Of a stretch of 64,000 bases of DNA, positions 8,584 to 17,192 are shown piece by piece. Location of the stretch: the NCBI RefSeq assembly GCF_013340845.1, contig NZ_AP020335.1:1240001-1304000 (forward strand). The letters are read 5' to 3'. This stretch comes from Hydrogenovibrio marinus. Its GTDB lineage: Bacteria > Pseudomonadota > Gammaproteobacteria > Thiomicrospirales > Thiomicrospiraceae. A model generated the notes under the pieces. That model had not been told where the DNA came from and ran no database searches. It saw only the letters and a program-made list of their open reading frames with translations. The first letter of the stretch is position 1. Every line of letters starts with the position of its first letter. The position numbers were made by a program, and so were the translations under genes.

Positions 8584-9593
8584 GGTTGAGCAATCTGTTG
8601 TGTGGCTTTCTTATGTTGTGTGATGACTTGGTTGATGCGGTTGATGGCTTTGTTAATGGCCTCAACAGGTTCTTTTTGCAAGCTATCGGCAAGCGTGTAG
8701 AGTTTTTTGGCTTCTTCATACTCTCCAGTTGCTTCTTTGACAACGCCCAAGTTGTAAGCCGCTACGTAAGACAGTGATTGCGTTTGAAAGACCAATTGGC
8801 TGAAAATCTGGTCAGCTTTATCCATGCGGTGCGCTTCAACAAAAGCGATACCACTTTTTAGCAATTGCTTTTCATTGTCGTTGTATTCAATATCGGGATC
8901 ATCAAGCAATTCAATGCGCTTGTAGACATAGCGCGGAGCAATTTTACTCACGAAATCTGCGGCGATGTCATTTGCCTGACGTTGCCAAACGGTGTCTGAC
9001 GCAGGTAGTGTCACCGGCATATCTGCACAGGAAAACCAGCTATTGGAAGGCGAGTAGCTGTTGCTATAAATGACACCAGAAGTTTGAACGTCGATAATCT
9101 TGACGGATGCGCTCATTGAAATGGTGCGTTTGGTACAAGGCACACGATAGGTTCGAACATAGTTACATTTCTTGTCTAAGCACTCTTGGCGCTCGGTATA
9201 AAAACGGCTGTCTTGCGATGCTGCAGAAGAGACTTCACCTGTGACAAAAGCTTGGGCGCCAATCAATTCACCTGCCTTGACGATGTCTTTTTCGTCGGTG
9301 AGCCCGGAATACTGCAGTTTTTGCTCTTTCAGGATTTTATCGAAATCCTGACGATTTAGAACGGTGTAGTAGGGTTTGTTTTCAACATTCTTTTGGCTCA
9401 AGCGGGTTTCTATTTTGCCCCCCAGTCCTACATTGTCATTTTTAAAGGCGTTGACGGCAACACGTTTGTATTTCGCTGCCTGCTCTACTTGAGCGGGTTC
9501 AAGATACTGGATGCGGGTTGTGGTGGCACAGCTGGAAAGTTGAAGGACAAGTAGTGCTGCAAAAATAGCAAAGAAGGGTTTTATTGTTTTCAT
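8580..9593 (-). CDS. CsgG-like lipoprotein with C-terminal TPR-like region
   Basis: A 337-residue lipoprotein (lipobox LSSC, Cys22). Residues about 35-225 have a CsgG/LpoB-type pattern: KRVAVNAFKN, a YYTVLNRQDFDKIL segment, the LIGAQAFVTGEVSS strand-turn, and a strand carrying IIDVQTSGVIYSNSY. Four cysteines (ECLDKKC, VPC, FSC) lie in the middle and could form periplasmic disulfides. Residues about 245-320 look like one or two tetratricopeptide repeats (FSQLVFQ, AAYNLGVVKEATGEYEEAKKLY). It is coupled to the LPP20-type gene downstream. CsgG relatives form secretion pores or activate envelope machines; the partner is unknown. Confidence 0.75.
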   Translation of the reverse strand: MKTIKPFFAIFAALLVLQLSSCATTTRIQYLEPAQVEQAAKYKRVAVNAFKNDNVGLGGKIETRLSQKNVENKPYYTVLNRQDFDKILKEQKLQYSGLTDEKDIVKAGELIGAQAFVTGEVSSAASQDSRFYTERQECLDKKCNYVRTYRVPCTKRTISMSASVKIIDVQTSGVIYSNSYSPSNSWFSCADMPVTLPASDTVWQRQANDIAADFVSKIAPRYVYKRIELLDDPDIEYNDNEKQLLKSGIAFVEAHRMDKADQIFSQLVFQTQSLSYVAAYNLGVVKEATGEYEEAKKLYTLADSLQKEPVEAINKAINRINQVITQHKKATQQIAQP

Positions 9594-9820
9594 GTGGAAT
9601 TATGTGAGCCCTGATTAAGCAAAATCTATATGACGCAATAGTAATAGAAAATGCGCCCTTCGTAAAAGGTCAATCAAGGAAAAATTCATATTGCTTTAAT
9701 TCTGTAAACCATTCATTGAAGATAAACTATACTGGAAAAACTTCATTACCTGAGTAGAATGACAGTAAATCGCGTCATGTGATAACTAAGACGAAAAGAG
9801 CGATACAAAAGGAAGGTAGC

Positions 9821-10462
9821 ATGGAAATTTGCAAAGAAAACATCAGTAACCGATTGAAAGACAATAAAAAAAGTCTGTTACACCTTGTAATGTTTGGTGC
9901 GGCAATGAGTTTGGTGGGCTGTTCAAGTTCACCGTCTAAAACGGATATCGCCGAAGAGCAAGCCAAGGTTGAAAAGATTCAGTCTGATGCCGCTGAAGCT
10001 CAAGCTGAGCGACGCCAAGAGCAGATGGAACAAGAAATGAAAAATCTGCCAGGTTGGGTGCTTGATCCACCTAAGACTGATGGCAACGGTTTTTATGGCG
10101 TGGGTATCGGTTCAGACAGAGATCTAGTCAACTCCATGCGAAAAGCCAAACTGCAAGCATCTTATGAGCTAGCAAAAACCATGAAATCCGAATTGTCGGG
10201 TGAAGATACGATGACAGGTTCTGGAGAAGGTGAGTACCGTTACGTTATCAATAACTTTGTCGATAAGGTAAATCTGTCTGGTGCGCAGGTGGTTAAACAA
10301 AAAGTTGAGCCAATCAACGGTATGTATAAGTCTTATGTTTTGATGAAGTATCCGTATAACGACTTCAATCAGGTGTTGAAAGACTCTCAAGCAAATGAAG
10401 CCAATAAGAAAACGTTGGAAGACGCTTACCAAAGATTGATGAAAAAGATCGGTCGAGAGTAA
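9821..10462 (+). CDS. LPP20-family lipoprotein
   Basis: A 213-residue product counted from the ATG at 9821, which has GGAAGG at good spacing and places a lipoprotein signal at the N terminus (lipobox LVGC, Cys34); an in-frame ATG further upstream adds 14 residues without SD support. After a charged coiled segment (about 40-75) comes LPGWVLDPPKTDGNGFYGVG and an alanine-rich helix, the LPP20 signature. It is divergent from the two lipoprotein genes at 7579-9593 and shares their family, so the three probably act together in the envelope. Its codons for KNLPGW coincide with one copy of the dispersed 19-base repeat. Confidence 0.8.
   Translation: MEICKENISNRLKDNKKSLLHLVMFGAAMSLVGCSSSPSKTDIAEEQAKVEKIQSDAAEAQAERRQEQMEQEMKNLPGWVLDPPKTDGNGFYGVGIGSDRDLVNSMRKAKLQASYELAKTMKSELSGEDTMTGSGEGEYRYVINNFVDKVNLSGAQVVKQKVEPINGMYKSYVLMKYPYNDFNQVLKDSQANEANKKTLEDAYQRLMKKIGRE
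10040..10058 (+). repeat. Dispersed 19-base motif, copy A
   Basis: AAAAATCTGCCAGGTTGGG, full match to the consensus. Inside the lipoprotein gene, read as K N L P G W. Confidence 0.8.
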
Positions 10463-10494
10463 GCGTTAGGAGCTGGCCTTGACGCTTGCACACT

Positions 10495-10540
10495 AAAACG
10501 CCGGAGCGAGTGTATTTATGCATTTCTCCGGCGTTTTTGT
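10495..10540 (+). terminator. Rho-independent terminator
   Basis: Perfect stem ACGCCGGAG/CTCCGGCGT with a 19-base loop, followed by TTTTGTTTT, 35 bases after the lipoprotein stop. The A-rich 5' side could make it work on the other strand too. Confidence 0.85.
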
Positions 10541-10666
10541 TTTGACTCTAAGGCTTCTCTCAAGTAAGATTCTTGGCAGTTTTAGAGAACAAATTTCCTA
10601 TAAAAATATAAAACCCGCACATCCGATTTAAGATGCAAAACGGGACAGAAATCTAATAAACCCATT

Positions 10667-11365
10667 ATGAGTAAAATTATTGAGCTGAAAGGCTCCATCC
10701 TGTCTTTGACGGTACTACGCGTCCACTCTGCTGACATTGAACAGACCAAATCTGCTATCGCCGACAAAATCGATCAGGCGCCGGATTTCTTTGCGGGCAT
10801 TCCCGTAGTGATTGAATTCAAGATTCAACCTGAAGACCCGATGTTCTTAGCATTGTTGGTTGAGTTCCTGCACCAGAAACAGATGATTCCAATTGGGGTG
10901 CGTACAGAAGACCAGTCTATTCAAGAACAAGCTTCTTACGCCGGTTTGGCAGTGTTCCCTGAAGAAGTTAAGAAACGCAAGAAAGAGAAGAATTCCGAAT
11001 CGCCGGTAGAAAGTGATGAACCTAAAGCAACCACTGCGATGGTGGTGCAAGGCACGGTTCGTTCAGGACAGCAAATCTATGCCAAGGGACGTGACTTGAT
11101 GGTGATGGGCTCGGTTAACCCTGGCGCTGAAGTCGTTGCGGACGGACATGTTCATGTTTTCGGCAAGATTCTAGGCAAAGTATTTGCAGGCTCTTCTGGT
11201 ATGACGGATGCGCGTATTTTCGCAAAAGAACTGAATCCAGAACTGGTGTGTATTTCCGGTTTGTATTTATTGGCAGAAGACATTGGCGCAGAATATAAAA
11301 AAGGCTTCATTGAAGTTCTGCTAAGAGATGATAAACTCGTGTTTCAAAGACCGCTTGAAGATTAG
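10667..11365 (+). CDS. minC: Septum site-determining protein MinC
   Basis: MinC blocks FtsZ polymerisation away from midcell and is recruited to the membrane by MinD. The 232-residue product has the N-terminal FtsZ-inhibiting domain (IELKGSILSLTVLRVHSAD through about residue 105), a charged linker (KKRKKEKNSESPVES) and the C-terminal beta-helix domain. That domain has GTVRSGQQIYAKGRDLMVMG and GAEVVADGHVHVFGKILGKV, the conserved MinD-binding and dimer surface. Length is normal. The ATG is supported by alignment with MinC N termini although the Shine-Dalgarno is weak. minD follows after 94 bases, minE two bases after minD. Confidence 0.97.
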   Translation: MSKIIELKGSILSLTVLRVHSADIEQTKSAIADKIDQAPDFFAGIPVVIEFKIQPEDPMFLALLVEFLHQKQMIPIGVRTEDQSIQEQASYAGLAVFPEEVKKRKKEKNSESPVESDEPKATTAMVVQGTVRSGQQIYAKGRDLMVMGSVNPGAEVVADGHVHVFGKILGKVFAGSSGMTDARIFAKELNPELVCISGLYLLAEDIGAEYKKGFIEVLLRDDKLVFQRPLED

Positions 11366-11459
11366 TTTTAATGTGTTGATGAAGCCAAATTCCACCAAAG
11401 AATTTTGAATTTTAATGCCCTGTTATTGGGGAAATGTTTGTGATGATTAGGAGACAAAT

Positions 11460-12269
11460 GTGTCAAGAGTGATTGTTGTGACCTCTGGGAAGGGTGGGGT
11501 CGGTAAAACTACAACGAGTGCCAGTATTTCTACCGGTTTGGCCATGAAAGGCTATAAAGTTGCTGTGATCGACTTTGACGTGGGACTGAGAAATCTGGAC
11601 TTGATCATGGGGTGTGAGCGCCGAGTTGTCTATGATTTTGTGAACGTCGTACAGGGTGAAGCAACCTTGAAACAAGCGCTAATCAAAGACAAGCGCATTG
11701 ATAACCTCTATATCCTAGCCGCTTCACAAACAAGAGATAAAGATGCCTTGACCCAAGCAGGTGTTGGTAACGTCATTGAAGCCTTGAAAGAAGACGGCTT
11801 CGACTTCATTATCTGTGACTCGCCAGCAGGGATTGAAAAAGGTGCGCAATTGGCATTGTATTTCGCAGATGAAGCGATTGTCGTCACCAACCCTGAAGTG
11901 TCATCAGTGCGTGATTCGGATCGTATTCTGGGCATTTTGCAAGCAAAATCAAAACGTGCGGAATCTGGCACGGCCATTGTCGAACACTTGGTGTTGACGC
12001 GTTATAACCCAGAGCGTGTGGAGACGGGTGAAATGTTGTCTGTGGATGATGTTATCGACCTACTGAGCGTGAAGTTGCTGGGTGTTGTTCCGGAGTCTGA
12101 ACAGGTTCTGAATGCTTCTAACTCTGGTAGTCCAGTGATATTGGAAGCCGGGTCGGATGCAGCACAGGCATATATCGATATCGTTGACCGTTTCTTGGGT
12201 GAAGAAAAAGAGCATCGCTTCTTGACGGCTGAGAAAAAAGGATTGCTCAAGAAACTATTTGGGAGATAA
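11460..12269 (+). CDS. minD: Septum site-determining ATPase MinD
   Basis: A membrane-cycling ParA-family ATPase that positions MinC and is stimulated by MinE. It has the deviant Walker A SGKGGVGKTTT at the N terminus, the switch regions VIDFDVGLRNLDLIMGCERR and ICDSPAGIEKGA, and a C-terminal amphipathic membrane helix (EKKGLLKKLFGR). Its 269 residues are standard. The start is GTG, preceded by TAGGAGA. An overlapping ATG one base upstream (AATGTG) is out of frame and is not the start. Confidence 0.98.
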   Translation: MSRVIVVTSGKGGVGKTTTSASISTGLAMKGYKVAVIDFDVGLRNLDLIMGCERRVVYDFVNVVQGEATLKQALIKDKRIDNLYILAASQTRDKDALTQAGVGNVIEALKEDGFDFIICDSPAGIEKGAQLALYFADEAIVVTNPEVSSVRDSDRILGILQAKSKRAESGTAIVEHLVLTRYNPERVETGEMLSVDDVIDLLSVKLLGVVPESEQVLNASNSGSPVILEAGSDAAQAYIDIVDRFLGEEKEHRFLTAEKKGLLKKLFGR

Positions 12270-12271
12270 GC

Positions 12272-12526
12272 ATGGCATTACTAGATTATCTTCTGGGACA
12301 AAAGAAAAAGAAATCGGCAGGGGTCGCCAAAGACCGTTTGCAGATTTTGTTGGCGCATGAACGTTCGGAACGTAAATCGCCTGAGTATTTGCCGAAAATG
12401 CGTGAAGAGATTCTTCAGGTGATTGGTAAGTATGTTCAGATCGATCAGGACCAATTACAGATTTCCATCGATGAAGCCAATGGCTACGAAGTGTTGGAAC
12501 TGAACTTGGTGCTGCCTGAAAAGTAA
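12272..12526 (+). CDS. minE: Cell division topological specificity factor MinE
   Basis: An 84-residue MinE. The N-terminal anti-MinCD helix contains AKDRLQILLAHERSER, the classic MinE signature, and the C-terminal topological-specificity domain carries YVQIDQDQLQISIDEANGYE. It starts two bases after the minD stop and closes the min operon; a hairpin follows at 12580. Confidence 0.97.
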   Translation: MALLDYLLGQKKKKSAGVAKDRLQILLAHERSERKSPEYLPKMREEILQVIGKYVQIDQDQLQISIDEANGYEVLELNLVLPEK

Positions 12527-12579
12527 AAGTCTTGGGCTTACTTTAGTCGCAACGGTTGTCAATGTGATGGCCGGCAATA

Positions 12580-12610
12580 AAGGATAAGCGCTTCTAGCTT
12601 ATCCTTATTT
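12580..12610. terminator. Hairpin between convergent minE and csiV
   Basis: Perfect 10-bp stem AAGGATAAGC/GCTTATCCTT with a 7-base loop. T-tracts on either side are short, so it may end both convergent transcripts moderately well. Confidence 0.65.
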
Positions 12611-12650
12611 CTCTACTATCCTTGATTTTGTTCAGTATGCGGGCAAGCTA

Positions 12651-12669
12651 CCCAACCTGGCAGATTTTA
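12651..12669 (-). repeat. Dispersed 19-base motif, copy B
   Basis: On the minus strand TAAAATCTGCCAGGTTGGG, 18 of 19 matching the consensus. Its first three bases are the csiV stop codon and the rest lies in the intergenic space. Confidence 0.8.
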
Positions 12670-13476
12670 TTGCGCGGTAGCCGGGTCTTCAGCAGAGTCT
12701 GTTGAGGTGTCGTTCGGGTTGCTAGGAACGTCTTCATCATTCGCATGGATGCTAGGCATCTCAGGTTGTGTGGCAGGTGGAAGCTCAGGATCAATCATGT
12801 TTCCATCTGGCTTGTAGTTTGGCAGGTATTTGATTTCAACCAAGGCGCCGAAGATAGGGTGATCCAGATAATGAATTTGCCCGGTTTTGATTTTTCGGGA
12901 TTCTTTAAGTTGGAAGCGCCAGAACTCTGGTAACAGATCTTCCTGAATGCTTTGGTTCTTAGCGAAGTCTGGGCGAATAACCAATGGGATTTTACGCTCT
13001 AGCTCCAAATTGACTTCAATGTGAGGGTAGCGTGATTTATAGAATAGTAGCGTACCTTCAAGTCGAGACTTATAGTCTTCATCCGGCAATGAGCTGATAT
13101 AAATCGGTTTGGCTTGATTTTCCGGTAATGCATCCACAACCCAGGCTTGATGGTAGAGGATGTTGTACCCCATGCGGCGTGTCATTAAGGAAACTTCGTC
13201 ATTCAACAAGTTGTATTGTGGGCGAACTCTTGGAGGCGCGATGACGTCTTCATCGTTCAAATCCATAATCGGAAGGTTGTCCGGCCAAAACTCTTCCGTC
13301 CAGCCTTTTAAAGCAAGCGTTTCGAAAATGACAACTTCTACTTCAAATTTTGGTGGGGCGGTACTTTCGTCCGCTTGGGCATTTGTTGCAGGGAATAAAC
13401 AAATTAGCGACAGTGCAATCGTGGTAGTGATATTGAGAAAAGTGGATTTGAAGTTCGATGCGAATCGGTTTTTCAT
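12667..13476 (-). CDS. csiV: CsiV-family protein (DUF2066/peptidoglycan-binding type)
   Basis: A 269-residue exported protein with a signal peptide (hydrophobic core about 12-30, AxA site near 34). The mature part opens with PPKFEVEVVIFETLALKGWTEEFW across about residues 41-64, typical of the CsiV family named in Vibrio cholerae for cell-shape integrity. It ends in a low-complexity acidic/proline tail (PELPPATQPEMPSI, DPATAQ). It lies 59 bases downstream of mfd on the same strand, an arrangement common in gammaproteobacteria. The family is clear; the exact role here is inferred. Confidence 0.8.
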   Translation of the reverse strand: MKNRFASNFKSTFLNITTTIALSLICLFPATNAQADESTAPPKFEVEVVIFETLALKGWTEEFWPDNLPIMDLNDEDVIAPPRVRPQYNLLNDEVSLMTRRMGYNILYHQAWVVDALPENQAKPIYISSLPDEDYKSRLEGTLLFYKSRYPHIEVNLELERKIPLVIRPDFAKNQSIQEDLLPEFWRFQLKESRKIKTGQIHYLDHPIFGALVEIKYLPNYKPDGNMIDPELPPATQPEMPSIHANDEDVPSNPNDTSTDSAEDPATAQ

Positions 13477-13535
13477 CTTGATTTATCAATCCTTGGCGAA
13501 AGTTATCGTCAAATTTGTTGTCATTTGAGGCAATT

Positions 13536-16500
13536 TTATCCGGCTTTTATTGAAGCCACAATGAGCTCGATGGCTTGAATTCTTTGCGCTGTTTCCGGCA
13601 TTGTATCGAAATATTTCAGTTCCGTTTGCCCTTTTAGCTGATAATTTTTGGGCTGGCGCTGGATGAGTTGAATCAATCTCAGCGGGTCAATGTTCGGCGA
13701 AGAACCGAATTGGATGCGGATCATCGTCTCATGTGCCTCGACTTTAAGTAAGTTCATAGGTTCAACCAGTAACTTAACGGATGTCGCCGCAAACAGGTTT
13801 TTCACCTGATCGGGCAACAGCCCGAAACGGTCAATCATTTCCACTTCAAGTTCGCGTAGACTTTGCGTGTCTTTTGCGCCGGCAATACGTTTATAGAAAA
13901 CCAGTCGAGTGTGAATGTCAGGTAGATAGTCTTCCGGAATCAAGGACGGCACGCCCAGTTCGATTTCCGTACCATGATGCAAGCTGGTATCCAACTCAGG
14001 TTGTTTACCTGACTTTAAGGCTCTGACAGCGCGATCAAGCAGCTCGGCATACAATCCGAAACCGATTTCCTGAATCTGTCCTGATTGACCATCTCCCAGT
14101 AACTCACCAGCGCCACGGATTTCCAAGTCATGACTTGCCAGCATGAAGCCCGCGCCCAACGTGTCATGTTTGGAAATCGCCGCTAGACGTTTCTCGGCAT
14201 CTTTGGTCATCAAAGATTTGCCTGCGGTAAACAAGTAAGCATAAGCCTTATGGTGAGAGCGTCCGACGCGACCACGTAGCTGATGTAGCTGTGCCAAACC
14301 AAATTTATCCGCGCGGTGAATCAGTATGGTGTTGGCGGTTGGGATATCAATCCCCGTTTCGATAATGGTGGTACAGACCAAAATATTGAAGCGGCGGTGA
14401 TAGAAGTCCTGCATGACATGTTCCAGCTCGCGCTCGTTCATCTGACCATGCGCGGAGCGAACGGAAGCCTCGGGCAACAAGGCTTGCATTTCTTCAACCA
14501 TGTTGTCGATTTTGTCGACATTGTTATAAAGCAGGTAGATTTGACCGCCACGGCGAATTTCACGCAGGCAGGCTTCTTTAACAACGTCAGGATTCCACTC
14601 TTGAACAAAGGTCTGTACCGCAAGGCGTTTTTCCGGTGCAGTGGCGATAATAGACAAATCACGCAAATCGTTCATCGCCATGTTTAAGGTGCGCGGAATA
14701 GGGGTTGCCGTCATGGTCATGACATCCACTTCAGTGCGCATTTTTTTTAATTGTTCTTTTTGACGAACGCCAAAGCGATGCTCTTCATCAATGATAATCA
14801 GGCCAAGGTTTTTGAACTGGGTGTCACCCTGAATCAATTTGTGCGTGCCAATAATAATGTCGACTTTGCCTTCTTTAGCGTCTTCCAGAATGCGTTGAGT
14901 TTCTTTTGCCGATTGAAAGCGAGACAAACCTTCAACTTTGATTGGCCAGTCGGCAAAACGGTTTTGGAAGTTTTCCAAATGCTGTTGGGCAAGTAGCGTC
15001 GTCGGAACCAAAATGGCGACTTGCTTGCCTGAATAAGCAGCGATAAAGGCTGCGCGCATGGCAACTTCTGTTTTACCGAAACCAACATCACCACACACCA
15101 ATCGATCCATTGGTTTAGGAGAGGCCATATCGGCAAGTACTGCTTCGATAGCGGCTTCCTGATCCGGGGTTTCTTCAAATGGAAATCCAGCACGGAAGCG
15201 TGCATAGGCTTGCTCATCGGTTTCAAAAGCAAAACCAGGGCGTGCTTCACGTTGCGCGTAAATATCCAGTAACTCTGCGGCGACATCATGGACTTTTTCG
15301 GCTGCCTTACGTTTGGCTTTTTTCCAGCGGTCTGAACCGATTTTATGAAGCGGTGCATTTTCCGCACTGGCGCCGGTATAGCGGCTAATCAGGTGTAAGG
15401 AGGTGACAGGAACATAAAGTTTGGCTTCGTCAGCATACTCTATACACAGCAACTCATGGTCTTCATCTTGGATATTCATGGTGATGAGACCTTGATAGCG
15501 ACCGACACCGTGGTCGATGTGTACAATCGGATCACCGACTTCCAACTCAATCAGGTTGGAGATTGAAGTATCGAAATCACTGTGTTTTTGCTTACGACGA
15601 CGGCGTTGAGTAACGGTCTCACCGAAAATTTGCGTTTCTGAAATAACGCAGATATCAGGCGTAGCGTCACTGGCGGATACATAAAGACTTTCTTCCAAAG
15701 GCCCGACAACGATGGCACATTTGGTATCAGCATGAATAAAATCTTGCCAAGAATCGGCAATGGTCGGTTGCGGACCGCTCAGGGTTTTTTCTTTTTTGAG
15801 TAAGGCCAGCAGTGTTTCGCGACGCCCGGTTGACTCAGCACAGTAGAGCAAACGCACGTTTTGGTTGTGTTTATCATTCTTAAGTTTGTCGTTGAATAGA
15901 CGATCAACAAATGCATTTAACTTTGCCAGAGGGTAATCAGCGTTGTTTTGAATGCTTAAATCCGGTAGCGGTTTGTTGGCAAGTCGAGCATTTGTTTTCG
16001 CCCCCTGAATTCTTTCAAAGGTGACGCGGTGATATTGCTTTAACTTCGCAAGGGTATCGGTTTCATTTGAAATCAGCAGTGCTGGTGGCAATACTGGATA
16101 ATCCGGGTTGTGCTGTGCGATTTGATAACGTTCTTGGTAGTCGTTCCAAGTTCTTTGAATGCCGTCGCTCAGGTCGCCATTGTCGAAGAACAGGCTGTCT
16201 TGTGGTAAGTAGTCAAATAACGTTGCCAGTGTTTCGTGGAATATCGGAAGGTAGTATTCCAATCCATCAAGGGTTTGGTGGTCACTGACCGCTTTATAAA
16301 GTGTGGCGTGGCGCGCATCTTCACCAAACTGGGTACGGAAGTTTTGACGGAAAAGCTGAATACCTGCATCACTTAGATCGTATTCTTTTGCGGGCAACAA
16401 CTCGATTTGCTCAATGGCGTCTAGAGTTCGTTGGTTTTCCGGGTCAAAACTGCGGATGCTTTCGATTTCATCATCGAATAGATCTAGCCTAAAAGGGGTT

Positions 16501-17066
16501 TTGCTCCCCATAGGGAAAACATCAATCAGCGAGCCTCGCACGGCAAATTCACCCGGTTCAACCACTTGGTTTACGCGTTGGTAGCCACCTGTTTCAAGTT
16601 GACGGTTAAAGGCTTCAATATCGATATTGTCCTGTGTTTTCAGGAAAAAAGTGTACTTATCGATAAAGTGATGAGGAACCACTTTTTGTAATAGTGTGGA
16701 AACGGGTAGAATGAGCAAGCCTTGTTTTAAGCTTGGTAGTTGATGTAAGGTTTTCAGTCTCTGGGAAATGATGTCTTGGTGTGGGGAGAACTGGTCGTAA
16801 GGTAAGGTTTCCCAATCCGGAAAGTTCAGGATGGGAAAGGTTTCTCCAGCAAAGAAGTTAACGGCTTCTTCCAGCTTGTTTGCTTCATGTGTGCTGGCGG
16901 TTAAAAAAACTGCCAGGTTGGGGGTCGCCTTGATTTTCTCACTGAGCAGCCAAGCGGTTTCCGCCAGGTTGGAAACTTGCCAATGAGAGCGCTGACCTTT
17001 GAATGGAAGGTTGATGAGCGCTTGGATTGAGTAGGCGGATGGTTGATTTGAAGCGTTTTGAGCCAT
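13536..17066 (-). CDS. mfd: Transcription-repair coupling factor Mfd
   Basis: Mfd removes RNA polymerase stalled at DNA lesions and recruits UvrA. The 1176-residue protein has the UvrB-homology region at the N terminus (LPYDQFSPHQDIISQRL; EFAVRGSLIDVFP). The RNA-polymerase-interacting domain follows (ELEVGDPIVHIDHGVGRYQG). The translocase has Walker A GDVGFGKTEVA, the DEEH box in IIIDEEHRFGVRQKEQLK, MTMTATPIPRTLNMAM, and the QLRGRVGRS motif VI. A C-terminal TRCF domain closes it. Length and motifs are complete. A copy of the dispersed 19-base motif lies in its first 60 codons. Confidence 0.97.
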   Translation of the reverse strand: MAQNASNQPSAYSIQALINLPFKGQRSHWQVSNLAETAWLLSEKIKATPNLAVFLTASTHEANKLEEAVNFFAGETFPILNFPDWETLPYDQFSPHQDIISQRLKTLHQLPSLKQGLLILPVSTLLQKVVPHHFIDKYTFFLKTQDNIDIEAFNRQLETGGYQRVNQVVEPGEFAVRGSLIDVFPMGSKTPFRLDLFDDEIESIRSFDPENQRTLDAIEQIELLPAKEYDLSDAGIQLFRQNFRTQFGEDARHATLYKAVSDHQTLDGLEYYLPIFHETLATLFDYLPQDSLFFDNGDLSDGIQRTWNDYQERYQIAQHNPDYPVLPPALLISNETDTLAKLKQYHRVTFERIQGAKTNARLANKPLPDLSIQNNADYPLAKLNAFVDRLFNDKLKNDKHNQNVRLLYCAESTGRRETLLALLKKEKTLSGPQPTIADSWQDFIHADTKCAIVVGPLEESLYVSASDATPDICVISETQIFGETVTQRRRRKQKHSDFDTSISNLIELEVGDPIVHIDHGVGRYQGLITMNIQDEDHELLCIEYADEAKLYVPVTSLHLISRYTGASAENAPLHKIGSDRWKKAKRKAAEKVHDVAAELLDIYAQREARPGFAFETDEQAYARFRAGFPFEETPDQEAAIEAVLADMASPKPMDRLVCGDVGFGKTEVAMRAAFIAAYSGKQVAILVPTTLLAQQHLENFQNRFADWPIKVEGLSRFQSAKETQRILEDAKEGKVDIIIGTHKLIQGDTQFKNLGLIIIDEEHRFGVRQKEQLKKMRTEVDVMTMTATPIPRTLNMAMNDLRDLSIIATAPEKRLAVQTFVQEWNPDVVKEACLREIRRGGQIYLLYNNVDKIDNMVEEMQALLPEASVRSAHGQMNERELEHVMQDFYHRRFNILVCTTIIETGIDIPTANTILIHRADKFGLAQLHQLRGRVGRSHHKAYAYLFTAGKSLMTKDAEKRLAAISKHDTLGAGFMLASHDLEIRGAGELLGDGQSGQIQEIGFGLYAELLDRAVRALKSGKQPELDTSLHHGTEIELGVPSLIPEDYLPDIHTRLVFYKRIAGAKDTQSLRELEVEMIDRFGLLPDQVKNLFAATSVKLLVEPMNLLKVEAHETMIRIQFGSSPNIDPLRLIQLIQRQPKNYQLKGQTELKYFDTMPETAQRIQAIELIVASIKAG
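16904..16922 (+). repeat. Dispersed 19-base motif, copy E (A variant)
   Basis: AAAAAACTGCCAGGTTGGG, one mismatch to the main consensus and identical to copy F. Antisense within mfd, whose codons here read P N L A V F. Confidence 0.75.
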
Positions 17067-17192
17067 TGCGTGTCTGAGTTTATTTAACTTGCATCTATAA
17101 CAAAGAGATTGAAAACGCAGTATTTTAGCAGATGCGGGATGGGTTGATGACCCGGATTTGCGAACATAATAAAGTAAAGGATCAAGGATTTC

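Noticed and set aside
9728-9733. TATACT as promoter of the LPP20 lipoprotein gene
   Set aside because: No -35 element at usable spacing; the TTGAAG nearby is only six bases away.
14834-15367. 177-codon frame inside mfd
   Set aside because: Same strand as mfd in another frame; its sequence is basic and low in domain features, and mfd itself is complete.
16973-16982. Another GCCAGGTTGG core in mfd
   Set aside because: Only the 10-base core matches; the A-tract and CT are absent, so it is not counted as a motif copy.
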